A stretch of DNA of 31,584 bases from Alistipes sp. Lineage in GTDB: Bacteria; Bacteroidota; Bacteroidia; Bacteroidales; Rikenellaceae. A model generated the notes under the pieces. The model was given only the letters and a program-made list of their open reading frames with translations. It was not told the DNA's origin and did not search any database. The position numbers and the translations under genes are program-made. Position 1 is the stretch's first letter; each line of letters opens with the position of its first letter. The DNA lies in NCBI GenBank assembly GCA_017559615.1, contig JAFYRB010000013.1:1-31584 (forward strand). Reading direction: 5' to 3'. Below are positions 1-6,884 of the stretch, piece by piece.

Positions 1-723
1 CTCGAGCGAGTGGTAGGACATAACCACCAAGCGGCCTTCGGGGTTTAGGATTTTGAGGCTCTGCTCGAGTGCCATCTTGAGTGCCTCAATCTCGCCGTTA
101 AGCTCTATGCGCAGTGCCTGAAAGAGCTTGGTTAGGAACTTCGCCTCATCCTTTGGTGGGGTGCAGGGCTTCACCGCCTCGACAAGCTCCGCCGTAGTGG
201 TGATAGGCTTCTCCTTTCGTGCGCGCTCTATGCAGTTTGCAATCTTCCACGTGGTGTCCAACTCGCCATATTCGGCAAAGATTTTTGCTAAGGCATCATT
301 TGTGTATGTGTTTACGATGTCGGCTGCGGTGCGACCGCCACGGGTGTTCATACGCATATCGAGGAGTGCCTCGCCGCGGAACGAGAATCCTCGGTGCTTG
401 GCGTCGAAGTGGTGCGACGAAACTCCAAGGTCGGCAAGGATGCCATCCACACGCTCCACGCCACGTAGGCGCAATGCTCCACGCAAGAAGCGGAAGTTCG
501 AAGCTACGAAGGTGTGACGCTCATCCTGTGGGGCATTAGCCTCGGCATCAGGGTCTTGGTCGAGGGAGTAGAGATGTCCCTCGGGGCCGAGATGCTTGAG
601 TATCTCGCGTGTATGTCCGCCGCCGCCCATTGTGAGGTCGACGTATATGCCGTTAGGCTTGATATTTAGCGCCGAGATGCACTCGTCGAGCATCACAGGT
701 ACGTGGTATGTTTCGATGGCCAT
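1..723 (-). CDS. rsmH: 16S rRNA (cytosine(1402)-N4)-methyltransferase RsmH (MraW), 5' part
   Basis: This is the N-terminal 241 codons of RsmH, which N4-methylates C1402 in the ribosomal P site using S-adenosylmethionine. The frame begins with ATG at 723 and is still open at base 1, so the C-terminus lies outside the window. The protein opens MAIETYHVPVMLDE, the usual N-terminus of the family. It then has the SAM-binding glycine motif VDLTMGGGGH (about residues 28-37), LADLGVSSHHFD, a GFSFR element and ends in VVMSYHSLE, all in family order. RsmH normally opens the division and cell-wall (dcw/mra) cluster, so ftsL and ftsI-type genes would be expected further left. The usual partner mraZ is not upstream; a divergent acyltransferase is there instead. 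I am very sure of the family. Confidence 0.96.
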   Translation of the reverse strand, partial: MAIETYHVPVMLDECISALNIKPNGIYVDLTMGGGGHTREILKHLGPEGHLYSLDQDPDAEANAPQDERHTFVASNFRFLRGALRLRGVERVDGILADLGVSSHHFDAKHRGFSFRGEALLDMRMNTRGGRTAADIVNTYTNDALAKIFAEYGELDTTWKIANCIERARKEKPITTTAELVEAVKPCTPPKDEAKFLTKLFQALRIELNGEIEALKMALEQSLKILNPEGRLVVMSYHSLE

Positions 724-759
724 TTTGTGTAAGGTTTTTACATAGTAAAAATAACGCCG

Positions 760-792
760 CTAAGGTACAAATTTTATCCTAAAAATTACAAT
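760..792 (-). promoter_or_regulatory. Weak candidate promoter for rsmH
   Basis: Read on the minus strand, TACCTTAG (760-767) is one base off the Bacteroidetes -7 consensus TAnnTTTG. ATTG (789-792) lies 21 bases upstream at the -33 position. The 78-base gap is AT-rich and must hold the start signals of both divergent genes. I see no consensus promoter or Shine-Dalgarno sequence for the plus-strand gene. Confidence 0.35.
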
Positions 793-801
793 TTTATTGC
801 G

Positions 802-1707
802 ATGAATTATAAACAAAATTCCGACTGCGTGGCGAAGGCTCCAGAAGATGTCGCTCAGGAGCTTTGTAAGGCGCAGTTTCTGTGTCGCGCAACTCGCTGG
901 AATGCTGCGCTCTATACGTTCGATGGCGGGGAGTGTCCTACGCTTATGCGCGAGGTGTGGAGGCTACGAACGCAGGCGTTTAATGACGTGGGTGTGGCGA
1001 TGGACGATGTGGCGCGCGTGGAGCTGGGCGATGTGAATGGGTGCTTTAGGCAGTTGATTTTGTGGGATTGCGAGGCGGGACGGATTGTGGGTGGCTATCG
1101 CTATGCCGTGGGGCGTGAGGTTGCGGTTTCGGCACTCTCGCTCTCGCACTACTATGAGGCCTCGGAGCGCTTTGTTGAGGAGTTTTTGCCCGATGGTTTG
1201 GAACTTAGTCGCACGTTTATATCACCTGACTATCAGCGAAATGCGGGGATGCGGTCGCTCTATGCTTTGGACTCTCTGTGGGAGGGCTTGGCAAGGGTAG
1301 TGGAGCAGAGCGATGTGCGCCATCTCTTTGGCCGTGTGACGCTCTATCCCTCGCTTGGGGTGCGGGCGCGAAACCTTATAATAGGCTTTATGCGCTATGC
1401 CTTCCCGTCACGTGGGGAGCTGATGTGGGCGCGGCATCCTTTTCGGTGTGGTATAAGTCGTAGAAGTTATGAGCGAATTTTTGTGGGCGACACCCTCGCG
1501 GAGAACTACAAAATCTTGCTCCGTAGTGTGCGGGAGATGGGGCAAAATGTGCCGCCGATAATCTCGTCGTATATGCGTCTTTCGCCCTCGATGCGGGTAT
1601 TTGATAGCTACCGAAATGGCGACCTTGGCGGTGTTGTGGAGAGTGCGATAATGCTCTCGGTGGATGAGTTTTATGAGGAGATAAAAAGACGATATATGAA
1701 AAAGTAG
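802..1707 (+). CDS. GNAT/OlsB-type N-acyltransferase, GlsB-like (glycine lipid synthesis)
   Basis: This 301-residue cytoplasmic protein resembles the Acetyltransf_5 (OlsB/hemolysin-like) group of GNAT enzymes. Bacteroides members such as GlsB transfer a 3-hydroxyacyl group from acyl carrier protein to glycine, the first step of glycine and serine-dipeptide lipids. Visible signatures are LMREVWRLRTQAF near residue 50, LWDCEAGRIVGGYRY, the substrate-pocket segment LELSRTFISPDYQR, a downstream FGRVTLYPS and the C-terminal run PPIISSYMRLSPSMRVF, which is typical of the Bacteroidetes group. The start at 802 gives about 30 residues ahead of the conserved domain; a later start is possible. The O-acyltransferase partner GlsA is not adjacent. 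The gene is divergent from rsmH and ends in a terminator shared with the ROK gene. The family is fairly clear; glycine as substrate is inferred. Confidence 0.8.
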   Translation: MNYKQNSDCVAKAPEDVAQELCKAQFLCRATRWNAALYTFDGGECPTLMREVWRLRTQAFNDVGVAMDDVARVELGDVNGCFRQLILWDCEAGRIVGGYRYAVGREVAVSALSLSHYYEASERFVEEFLPDGLELSRTFISPDYQRNAGMRSLYALDSLWEGLARVVEQSDVRHLFGRVTLYPSLGVRARNLIIGFMRYAFPSRGELMWARHPFRCGISRRSYERIFVGDTLAENYKILLRSVREMGQNVPPIISSYMRLSPSMRVFDSYRNGDLGGVVESAIMLSVDEFYEEIKRRYMKK

Positions 1708-1730
1708 CGAGCCTAATTTAGACTCGCTGC
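1704..1730. terminator. Bidirectional terminator between convergent genes
   Basis: GTAGCGAG (1704-1711) pairs with CTCGCTGC (1723-1730) with one G-T wobble. The stop codon of the acyltransferase gene lies in the left arm. The minus-strand exit has a T-run (ACTTTTTC) and the plus-strand exit is TTAATTATTG, so it may serve both converging genes. Confidence 0.6.
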
Positions 1731-1746
1731 TTAATTATTGTAAATC

Positions 1747-1760
1747 GTTGATATATCAAC
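1747..1760. repeat. Perfect 14-bp palindrome beside the ROK stop codon
   Basis: GTTGATATATCAAC is a perfect palindrome just outside the 3' end of the ROK gene and beside the shared terminator. It could be a protein-binding site or chance; nothing else here explains it. Confidence 0.4.
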
Positions 1761-1762
1761 TA

Positions 1763-2791
1763 TTAGTAGTTCTCGATAACTGACTCAAGGTACTGCTTCC
1801 AGATAAGTGCTGCGCCGCCCAAAATAGCTACATTCTTATCCTGGATACCGCTCATCAAAAGCTTAACCTTGCCCTTGAAAACGCTCAGCTGATTCTGCTC
1901 CATATGGCGGTATGTAGGCTCAACGATGTAGTTGCCCGCATTAGCAAGACCACCGAAGAGAATGATAGCCTCTGGCGATGTGATTGCAGTAAGGTCGGCA
2001 AGTGCCAAACCGAGGACCTTACCTGTGCGCTCGAAGGCCTCCAAAGCGATAGGGTCGTTCTTCGCAGCAGCATCCGAGAGCATCTTTGCCTCGAACTTCT
2101 CGTAAGGGATAGCGCGAAGCTCACTCTCGCAAGTCATAGTTGCCATAAGCTCGAAAGCCGTACGCTTGATACCTGTAGCCGAAACGTATGCCTCAAGACA
2201 GCCCTTGCGACCACAGCCGCACTGACGGCCTGTCTCACGTGAGTCAACAGCGATGTGGCCATACTCACCTGCGAAACCGTCGCTACCATAAACCATCTCG
2301 CCGTTACATACGATACCCGAACCGAGGCCTGTGCCGAGGGTAATCATCGCAAAATCCTTCATACCACGTGCATTACCGAAGACCATCTCGCCGATAGCCG
2401 CAGCGTTAGCATCGTTGGTAATCATAACCTTAACACCCTCGAAGTGCGTGCTTAGGTCCTCAACAAACTTGAAGACACGGATAGAGTCTGGACGTGGATC
2501 TGCAGGATTCTCGAACTTCCAGAGGTTGGCAGGGGTCTCAATCTCGCCAGTGTGGATGCAGGCATTAGGAGCGCCCACGCCGATGCCGATAAGCTCGCAC
2601 TCGGGCTGCGAAGCGATAACCTCCTTCATCGCCTGTGCCAAAGTGTTGATGTATGATTGATAATCCTCGTAGTATTTAAACTTTTCGGTAGATATCTTGC
2701 CCTCGGCAATGATATTTCCCTCCTCGTCAACAAGGCCGAAAGCTGTATTGGTACCGCCAATATCGATACCCATTGCAAGTTTTTTCAACAT
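1763..2791 (-). CDS. ROK-family sugar kinase (glucokinase-like)
   Basis: This 342-residue protein is a ROK kinase, probably phosphorylating glucose or a related hexose or N-acetylhexosamine with ATP in the cytoplasm. It starts with the ATP phosphate-1 loop MGIDIGGTNTAFGLV, has a catalytic segment ITNDANAAAIGE, LGTGLGSGIV and the ROK zinc motif CGCGRKGCLEAY, and ends with the adenosine-binding region IILFGGLAN. There is no N-terminal helix-turn-helix, so it is an enzyme and not a NagC/XylR-type repressor. The start at 2791 fits a consensus promoter 32 bases upstream; a second Met at 2773 is possible. It is transcribed alone, divergently from the prenyl synthase. Sugar specificity cannot be read from the sequence. 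Confidence 0.9.
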   Translation of the reverse strand: MLKKLAMGIDIGGTNTAFGLVDEEGNIIAEGKISTEKFKYYEDYQSYINTLAQAMKEVIASQPECELIGIGVGAPNACIHTGEIETPANLWKFENPADPRPDSIRVFKFVEDLSTHFEGVKVMITNDANAAAIGEMVFGNARGMKDFAMITLGTGLGSGIVCNGEMVYGSDGFAGEYGHIAVDSRETGRQCGCGRKGCLEAYVSATGIKRTAFELMATMTCESELRAIPYEKFEAKMLSDAAAKNDPIALEAFERTGKVLGLALADLTAITSPEAIILFGGLANAGNYIVEPTYRHMEQNQLSVFKGKVKLLMSGIQDKNVAILGGAALIWKQYLESVIENY

Positions 2792-2822
2792 AGTAATTTG
2801 CGAATTTGTAAAAATAATTGGT

Positions 2823-2855
2823 CAAAGTTACCAAAATTATTTTAAACTATGCAAA
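2823..2855 (-). promoter_or_regulatory. Bacteroidetes-type promoter for the ROK kinase
   Basis: On the minus strand, TTTG (2852-2855) and TAACTTTG (2823-2830) are separated by 21 bases, a full match to TTTG-N19/21-TAnnTTTG. It would start transcription about 25 bases before the ATG. Confidence 0.75.
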
Positions 2856-2871
2856 AAAAATGTTAAATTTG
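2840..2871 (+). promoter_or_regulatory. Promoter for the prenyl synthase-U32 operon
   Basis: TAAATTTG (2864-2871) matches the -7 consensus. A TTTT lies 20 bases upstream at the -33 position. The predicted transcript start leaves only about 20 bases before the ATG at 2899. It overlaps the divergent ROK promoter, so the two may compete. Confidence 0.65.
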
Positions 2872-2898
2872 GCCCATAAATTAAATAAATAGGTGATT

Positions 2899-3873
2899 AT
2901 GACACATACCAACAGCGAGATATTGCAACTCTTCGAAGGTGCATTGTCGCAGATGCAGACTCCCGAGGAGCCTGAACTTCTTTATGCCCCCATTATCTAC
3001 TCGATGTCGGGAGGTGGTAAGCGCCTTCGTCCTGTGTTACTGCTCATCACTACCGAGGCTTTCGGTGGTGATATCAACGCGGCGATGCCTGCGGCACTTG
3101 CCGTAGAGATTTTCCATAACTTTACGTTGCTTCACGACGATATTATGGACAACGCCGATGTGCGTCGTGGCAAGCCTTCGGTATATGCTAAGTGGGGTGG
3201 TAACGTGGCACTGCTCTCGGGCGATGCTATGCTCATTACGGCATACAAACATCTTGCTCGCGTGGAGGCTTCGGTGCTACCACGTGTGATGTCTATCTTT
3301 AGCGATATGGCTTTGGAGGTGTGCGAGGGACAGCAGTATGATATGGACTTCGAGACTATGGAGAATGTGTCGGTTGTGGACTATATGCAGATGATTCAGC
3401 GTAAGACCTCGGCGTTGCTCTCTGGCTCGGCGATGATTGGTGCTACGATGGCGGGAGCGTCGGAAGAGGATATCCGCAAAATTTTCCGTTTCGCTACGGA
3501 GTTGGGCCTTGCGTTCCAGCTTCAGGACGATGTCCTCGATAGCTTCGGCGATGAGGCTCTTGGCAAGAAGATTGGTGGCGATATCCTGGAGGGTAAGCAG
3601 ACATTCCTTATGGTGCAGGCTATGAGCAAGGCGGATGATAAGGAGCGTGAGGTGCTTCGTACGACGCATCTCGATGCCTCGCTCTCGGATGAGGAGAAGA
3701 TTGCACGCGTGAAGGCTCTCTACGAGAAGTTGGATGTTCGCCGTGTTGCCGAGCAGCAGATTGAGTTGCGCTTCGAGCGTGCGTTGTCAACACTCGAGAC
3801 GTTGTCGATACCTATGGAGCGCACGAAGAATTTGGCGGAGTTCGCACGTAACCTTATGGGACGTAAAAAGTAG
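2899..3873 (+). CDS. Trans-polyprenyl diphosphate synthase
   Basis: This 324-residue protein condenses isopentenyl diphosphate units onto an allylic diphosphate in the cytoplasm. It shows GGGKRLRP for diphosphate binding, the first aspartate-rich motif DDIMD (residues 80-84) with following Arg residues, GQQYDMDF, and the second motif DDVLD (210-214) followed by GKKIGGDILEGKQTF. Position -5 before DDIMD is Phe75, which in characterised family members tends to limit products to about C15-C20; this is only a hint. An in-frame GTG at 2893 exists, but ATG at 2899 is preferred because it gives the normal family N-terminus. The U32 gene begins four bases after the stop, so they share a transcript. 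The product may feed the menaquinone side chain or undecaprenyl lipids. Confidence 0.93.
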   Translation: MTHTNSEILQLFEGALSQMQTPEEPELLYAPIIYSMSGGGKRLRPVLLLITTEAFGGDINAAMPAALAVEIFHNFTLLHDDIMDNADVRRGKPSVYAKWGGNVALLSGDAMLITAYKHLARVEASVLPRVMSIFSDMALEVCEGQQYDMDFETMENVSVVDYMQMIQRKTSALLSGSAMIGATMAGASEEDIRKIFRFATELGLAFQLQDDVLDSFGDEALGKKIGGDILEGKQTFLMVQAMSKADDKEREVLRTTHLDASLSDEEKIARVKALYEKLDVRRVAEQQIELRFERALSTLETLSIPMERTKNLAEFARNLMGRKK

Positions 3874-3877
3874 AATT

Positions 3878-5119
3878 ATGATTAGAAGAAAAGATATAGA
3901 GATTATGGCCCCTGTGGGGTCGTACGAGTCGCTGAATGCCGCTATTGCTGCGGGTGCCGACTCGGTATATTTTGGCGTTGAGCAGCTTAATATGCGTGCT
4001 GCCTCGTCGGTGAACTTCACACTCGATGACCTTGCGGAGATTGTGCGCATAGCACACGAGGCGGGTGTTAAGACCTACCTTACCGTCAACATCGTGATTT
4101 ATGACGATGAGATGGAGGTTATGCGCCGCATCATCGACAGAGCAAAGGCCGAGGGTATTGATGCTATCATCGCTACCGATTTGGCAGCTATCCTCTATGC
4201 CCGCGAGGTGGGTATAGAGGTGCATATCTCTACGCAGAGCAACATCTCGAACATCACTGCCGTGAAGTTCTTCTCGCAGTGGGCAGATGTTGTGGTGTTG
4301 GCGCGTGAGTTGTCGTTGGAGCAGATTGCTGCAATCTCGAAGCAGATTGAGGAGCAGAAGATTTGTGGCCCTGCGGGTGAGCTTGTGAAGATTGAGATGT
4401 TCGCTCACGGAGCGATGTGTATGTCGATGTCGGGTAAGTGCTACCTCTCGGAGCACGAGTCGCACCACTCGGCTAACCGTGGTGCTTGTCGCCAGATATG
4501 TCGCCGTAAGTATACCATCACCGATAAGGACTCTGGTCAGCAGCTCGATATCGACGGACAGTATGTCCTCTCGCCAAAGGATTTGTGTACCATCGACTTC
4601 CTTGATACCTTCATTGAGGCAGGTGTGCGTGTGCTGAAGATTGAGGGCCGTGCGCGTGGTGGCGAGTACGTAAAGCGCGTTGTGGAGAGCTACAACGAGG
4701 CACTCCTTCTCTTGGAGCGTGGTGAGTTTAATGCCGAGAGCGTGGCACCTCTTAAGGAGAAGCTACGTACGGTCTTCAACCGCGACTTCTGGGGTGGCTA
4801 CTACGCCGCAAAGACAATGGTGGAGCATAGCCAGCACTATGGCTCTTCGGCAACCTTGAAGAAGGTATATATGGGCAAGGTTACTAACTACTTCAAGCGT
4901 ATCGGCGTTGCGGAGGTGTTGGTCGAGGCTTGTGAGGTGCAGGAGGGCGATTCACTCCTCTTTATGGGCGAGAAGAGTGGTGTTGTGGAGCAGAAAGCCG
5001 AGGGTATTATGGTCAAGGAGCTTCCTGTTGAGGGTGCCAAGCAGGGCGATTATATGTCCCTCAAGACCGTAAGTGAGGTGCGTCGTGGTGACAAGGTCTA
5101 CAAAGAAGTTGCCCGATAA
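3878..5119 (+). CDS. Peptidase U32-family protein (TrhP/YegQ-like tRNA hydroxylation)
   Basis: This 413-residue protein belongs to family U32. Characterised members such as TrhP and RlhA are iron-sulfur enzymes that hydroxylate RNA with prephenate rather than peptidases. The N-terminus EIMAPVGSYESLNAAIAAGA and VYFGVEQLNMRA form the start of the barrel. The U32 signature follows as MFAHGAMCMSMSGKCYLS, then RGACRQICRRKY; these four Cys are the expected [4Fe-4S] ligands. LKIEGRARGGEY is also conserved. The length fits the short form without the DUF3656 extension. ATG at 3878, four bases after the prenyl synthase stop, is the sensible start; the frame is open further upstream but only inside that gene. 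The exact RNA target is inferred. Confidence 0.9.
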   Translation: MIRRKDIEIMAPVGSYESLNAAIAAGADSVYFGVEQLNMRAASSVNFTLDDLAEIVRIAHEAGVKTYLTVNIVIYDDEMEVMRRIIDRAKAEGIDAIIATDLAAILYAREVGIEVHISTQSNISNITAVKFFSQWADVVVLARELSLEQIAAISKQIEEQKICGPAGELVKIEMFAHGAMCMSMSGKCYLSEHESHHSANRGACRQICRRKYTITDKDSGQQLDIDGQYVLSPKDLCTIDFLDTFIEAGVRVLKIEGRARGGEYVKRVVESYNEALLLLERGEFNAESVAPLKEKLRTVFNRDFWGGYYAAKTMVEHSQHYGSSATLKKVYMGKVTNYFKRIGVAEVLVEACEVQEGDSLLFMGEKSGVVEQKAEGIMVKELPVEGAKQGDYMSLKTVSEVRRGDKVYKEVAR

Positions 5120-5137
5120 TTTCTTGTGATAAGGGCG

Positions 5138-5226
5138 CATCTGCGGCATCGAGCTTGTCCGCTAAATGCTCACATACGCTTCAGTATGCTCCGCTTTATC
5201 GGACTGCGACTCGCTACCACATCTGC
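5138..5226. repeat. Imperfect hairpin element flanked by CATCTGC direct repeats (REP/MITE-like)
   Basis: A long imperfect inverted repeat spans 5150-5213. CGAG/CTCG is at the base, GTCCG (5157-5161) pairs with CGGAC (5200-5204), TAAA (5163-5166) with TTTA (5195-5198), and CATAC (5173-5177) with GTATG (5184-5188) around a six-base loop. CATCTGC occurs directly repeated outside both arms (5138-5144 and 5220-5226), spaced almost symmetrically. No T-run follows, so it is not a typical terminator. It is more GC-rich than the leader that follows. It could be a dispersed palindromic element or an RNA structure protecting the upstream mRNA. Confidence 0.55.
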
Positions 5227-5298
5227 AACCCTTCTAACAACAAATTTTGGGGGAGTAATGAAAATGCAAAACGAAATAAAACTTAAAACTATATAACT

Positions 5299-6696
5299 AT
5301 GTTCAGTAAAGAGACTTATATTGGTCGTCGTGCCGAGTTGGCACGCCGCGTGGGTAAGGGTTTGATTCTTCTTCCAGGTAACCCAGAGGTACCTAACAAC
5401 TACCCAAACAACACATACTACTTCCGTCAGGACTCTACATTCCGCTACTACTTTGGCCTCGACGTGCCATCGTTGGTAGGTCTTCTTGATGCAGAGTCGG
5501 GCGAGGCGTATATCTTCGGCGATGACTTTACCGTTGAGGATATCATCTGGACAGGTCCTATGCCTACTATCGCGGAGCAGGCTGCCGAGGTTGGTGTAGA
5601 GCGTACTGCACCTCTTGCTGATTTGCGTGGTGTGTTGCGCAAGGCTATCGAGCAGAATCGCCCTGTGCACTACCTCCCACCATATCGTGCGGAGTTGAAG
5701 ATTTCGATGGCGGAGTTGCTTGGTATTCGCCTCGATATGCTCCACGAGCGTAAGTCTTTGGACTTGATGTTTGCCGTTGCGGAGATGCGCGAGAAGAAGT
5801 CGGCAGAGGAGATTGAGGCTTTGGAGCGTGCCTTTAAGATTGGCTACCAGATGCACATCACGGCTATGGGTATGTGTCGTCCAGGTGTTGTAGAGCGCGA
5901 GATTGCTGGTCGCTTGGAGGGTATCGCAAAGTCGTATGGCCAGGGTGTATCGTTCCCAACTATCGTTACGCAGCACGGCGAGATTTTGCATAACCACAAC
6001 CACGATGGTGTGTTGGAGGCTGGTCGCTTGTTGTTGGTTGACGGTGGTGGCGAGTCTGTTGAGGGCTACTGCTCTGACCACACTCGTACATATCCTGTAA
6101 GTGGAAAGTTCAGCGACTTGCAGCGCGATATATATAATATAGTATTGCGTGCGCACGGCGAGGTGAAGGATATGATTAAGCCTGGTACTATGTACCCAGA
6201 TATCCATCGTGCGGCATACCTCTCATTGGCCGAGGGCCTTAAGGGTGTAGGTCTTATCAAGACCACTGCCGAGGATGCTGTAGATGCTGGTGCTATGTAT
6301 CTCTTTATGCCTCACGGCTTGGGCCACGGTATGGGCCTCGACGTTCACGACTTGGAGAATATCGGCGAGCGTTCGTTCGACTTCTCGACTGTTGCGGAGC
6401 GTGCTGCGAAGTCTGCAACCTGCATCCACCGCTCTACTTGGCGTGTTGAGCCAGGTACGGTTATGTCCGACGAGCCAGGTCTTTACTTCATCCCAGCGCT
6501 TATCGACAAGTGCCGTGCCGAGGGTAAGTTTACCGATATCGTAAACTACGATGCTCTTGAGTCGTTCCGCAACTTCGGTGGTATTCGTATCGAGGATGAT
6601 GTGCTTGTAACAGAGACTGGTAGCCGCTTTATCGGTGATAAGCTCCTTCCTCTCACCGTTGAGGAGTTGGAGGCTGTTGTAGGCTCGTTGAAATAG
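5299..6696 (+). CDS. pepP: Xaa-Pro aminopeptidase (aminopeptidase P, M24B)
   Basis: This 465-residue cytoplasmic metallopeptidase removes N-terminal residues preceding proline. The N-terminal aminopeptidase P domain (about 1-150) contains NNTYYFRQDSTFRYYFGL. The C-terminal pita-bread domain has all five metal ligands in order: Asp248 (LLVDGGG), Asp260 (CSDHTRTYP), His343 (GLGHGMGLDVHD), Glu392 (SDEPGLY) and Glu432 (GIRIEDD). There is no signal peptide. The length matches the long bacterial form. The hairpin repeat and an AT-rich 70-base leader lie upstream, with no clear -7 element, so it may be read through from the U32 operon. The gene symbol is by family resemblance. Confidence 0.94.
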   Translation: MFSKETYIGRRAELARRVGKGLILLPGNPEVPNNYPNNTYYFRQDSTFRYYFGLDVPSLVGLLDAESGEAYIFGDDFTVEDIIWTGPMPTIAEQAAEVGVERTAPLADLRGVLRKAIEQNRPVHYLPPYRAELKISMAELLGIRLDMLHERKSLDLMFAVAEMREKKSAEEIEALERAFKIGYQMHITAMGMCRPGVVEREIAGRLEGIAKSYGQGVSFPTIVTQHGEILHNHNHDGVLEAGRLLLVDGGGESVEGYCSDHTRTYPVSGKFSDLQRDIYNIVLRAHGEVKDMIKPGTMYPDIHRAAYLSLAEGLKGVGLIKTTAEDAVDAGAMYLFMPHGLGHGMGLDVHDLENIGERSFDFSTVAERAAKSATCIHRSTWRVEPGTVMSDEPGLYFIPALIDKCRAEGKFTDIVNYDALESFRNFGGIRIEDDVLVTETGSRFIGDKLLPLTVEELEAVVGSLK

Positions 6697-6706
6697 TAAA
6701 TGTCTA

Positions 6707-6737
6707 CCATCCCGCATCTTCAAAGGTGCGGGATTGG
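6707..6737 (+). terminator. Probable terminator hairpin after aminopeptidase P
   Basis: CCCGCA (6711-6716) pairs with TGCGGG (6727-6732), and flanking CCAT/ATTGG adds pairs with a bulge. It lies 10 bases after the stop codon. No T-run follows, so strength is uncertain. Confidence 0.5.
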
Positions 6738-6766
6738 TATAGATATAATCAATAGGGTGTTCGATA

Positions 6767-6805
6767 TTATCAATTTGATAAATAGTCGAAGTAGTATTAT
6801 ATTTG
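6767..6805 (+). promoter_or_regulatory. fhs promoter with an operator-like palindrome over the -33 element
   Basis: TTTG (6774-6777) and TATATTTG (6798-6805) are spaced by 20 bases, a perfect Bacteroidetes promoter. TTATCAA (6767-6773) and TTGATAA (6775-6781) form a 15-base palindrome centred on the -33 element, a natural place for a repressor. Transcription would start near 6812, giving a leader of about 73 bases. Confidence 0.75.
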
Positions 6806-6822
6806 CAAAAAATAAACGAAGT

Positions 6823-6844
6823 GTAGCATCGTTATTGATGTTAC
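6823..6844 (+). other. Hairpin in the fhs leader
   Basis: GTAGCATC (6823-6830) pairs with GATGTTAC (6837-6844) through eight pairs including one G-T wobble, around a six-base loop. It lies about 40 bases before the ATG and may affect mRNA stability or translation. It does not resemble a known tetrahydrofolate riboswitch. Confidence 0.4.
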
Positions 6845-6884
6845 GAGGCAAAAGAGTTACTAAAACTAATAACATAAATTGATA

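Noticed and set aside
3734..3877. N-terminal extension of the U32 protein inside the prenyl synthase gene
   Set aside because: The extra residues are a shifted-frame reading of the prenyl synthase gene. The ATG at 3878 gives the family N-terminus.
5170..6207. Reading frame of 345 codons antisense to aminopeptidase P and the hairpin repeat
   Set aside because: It covers a conserved gene with all metal ligands on the other strand and has no domain of its own.
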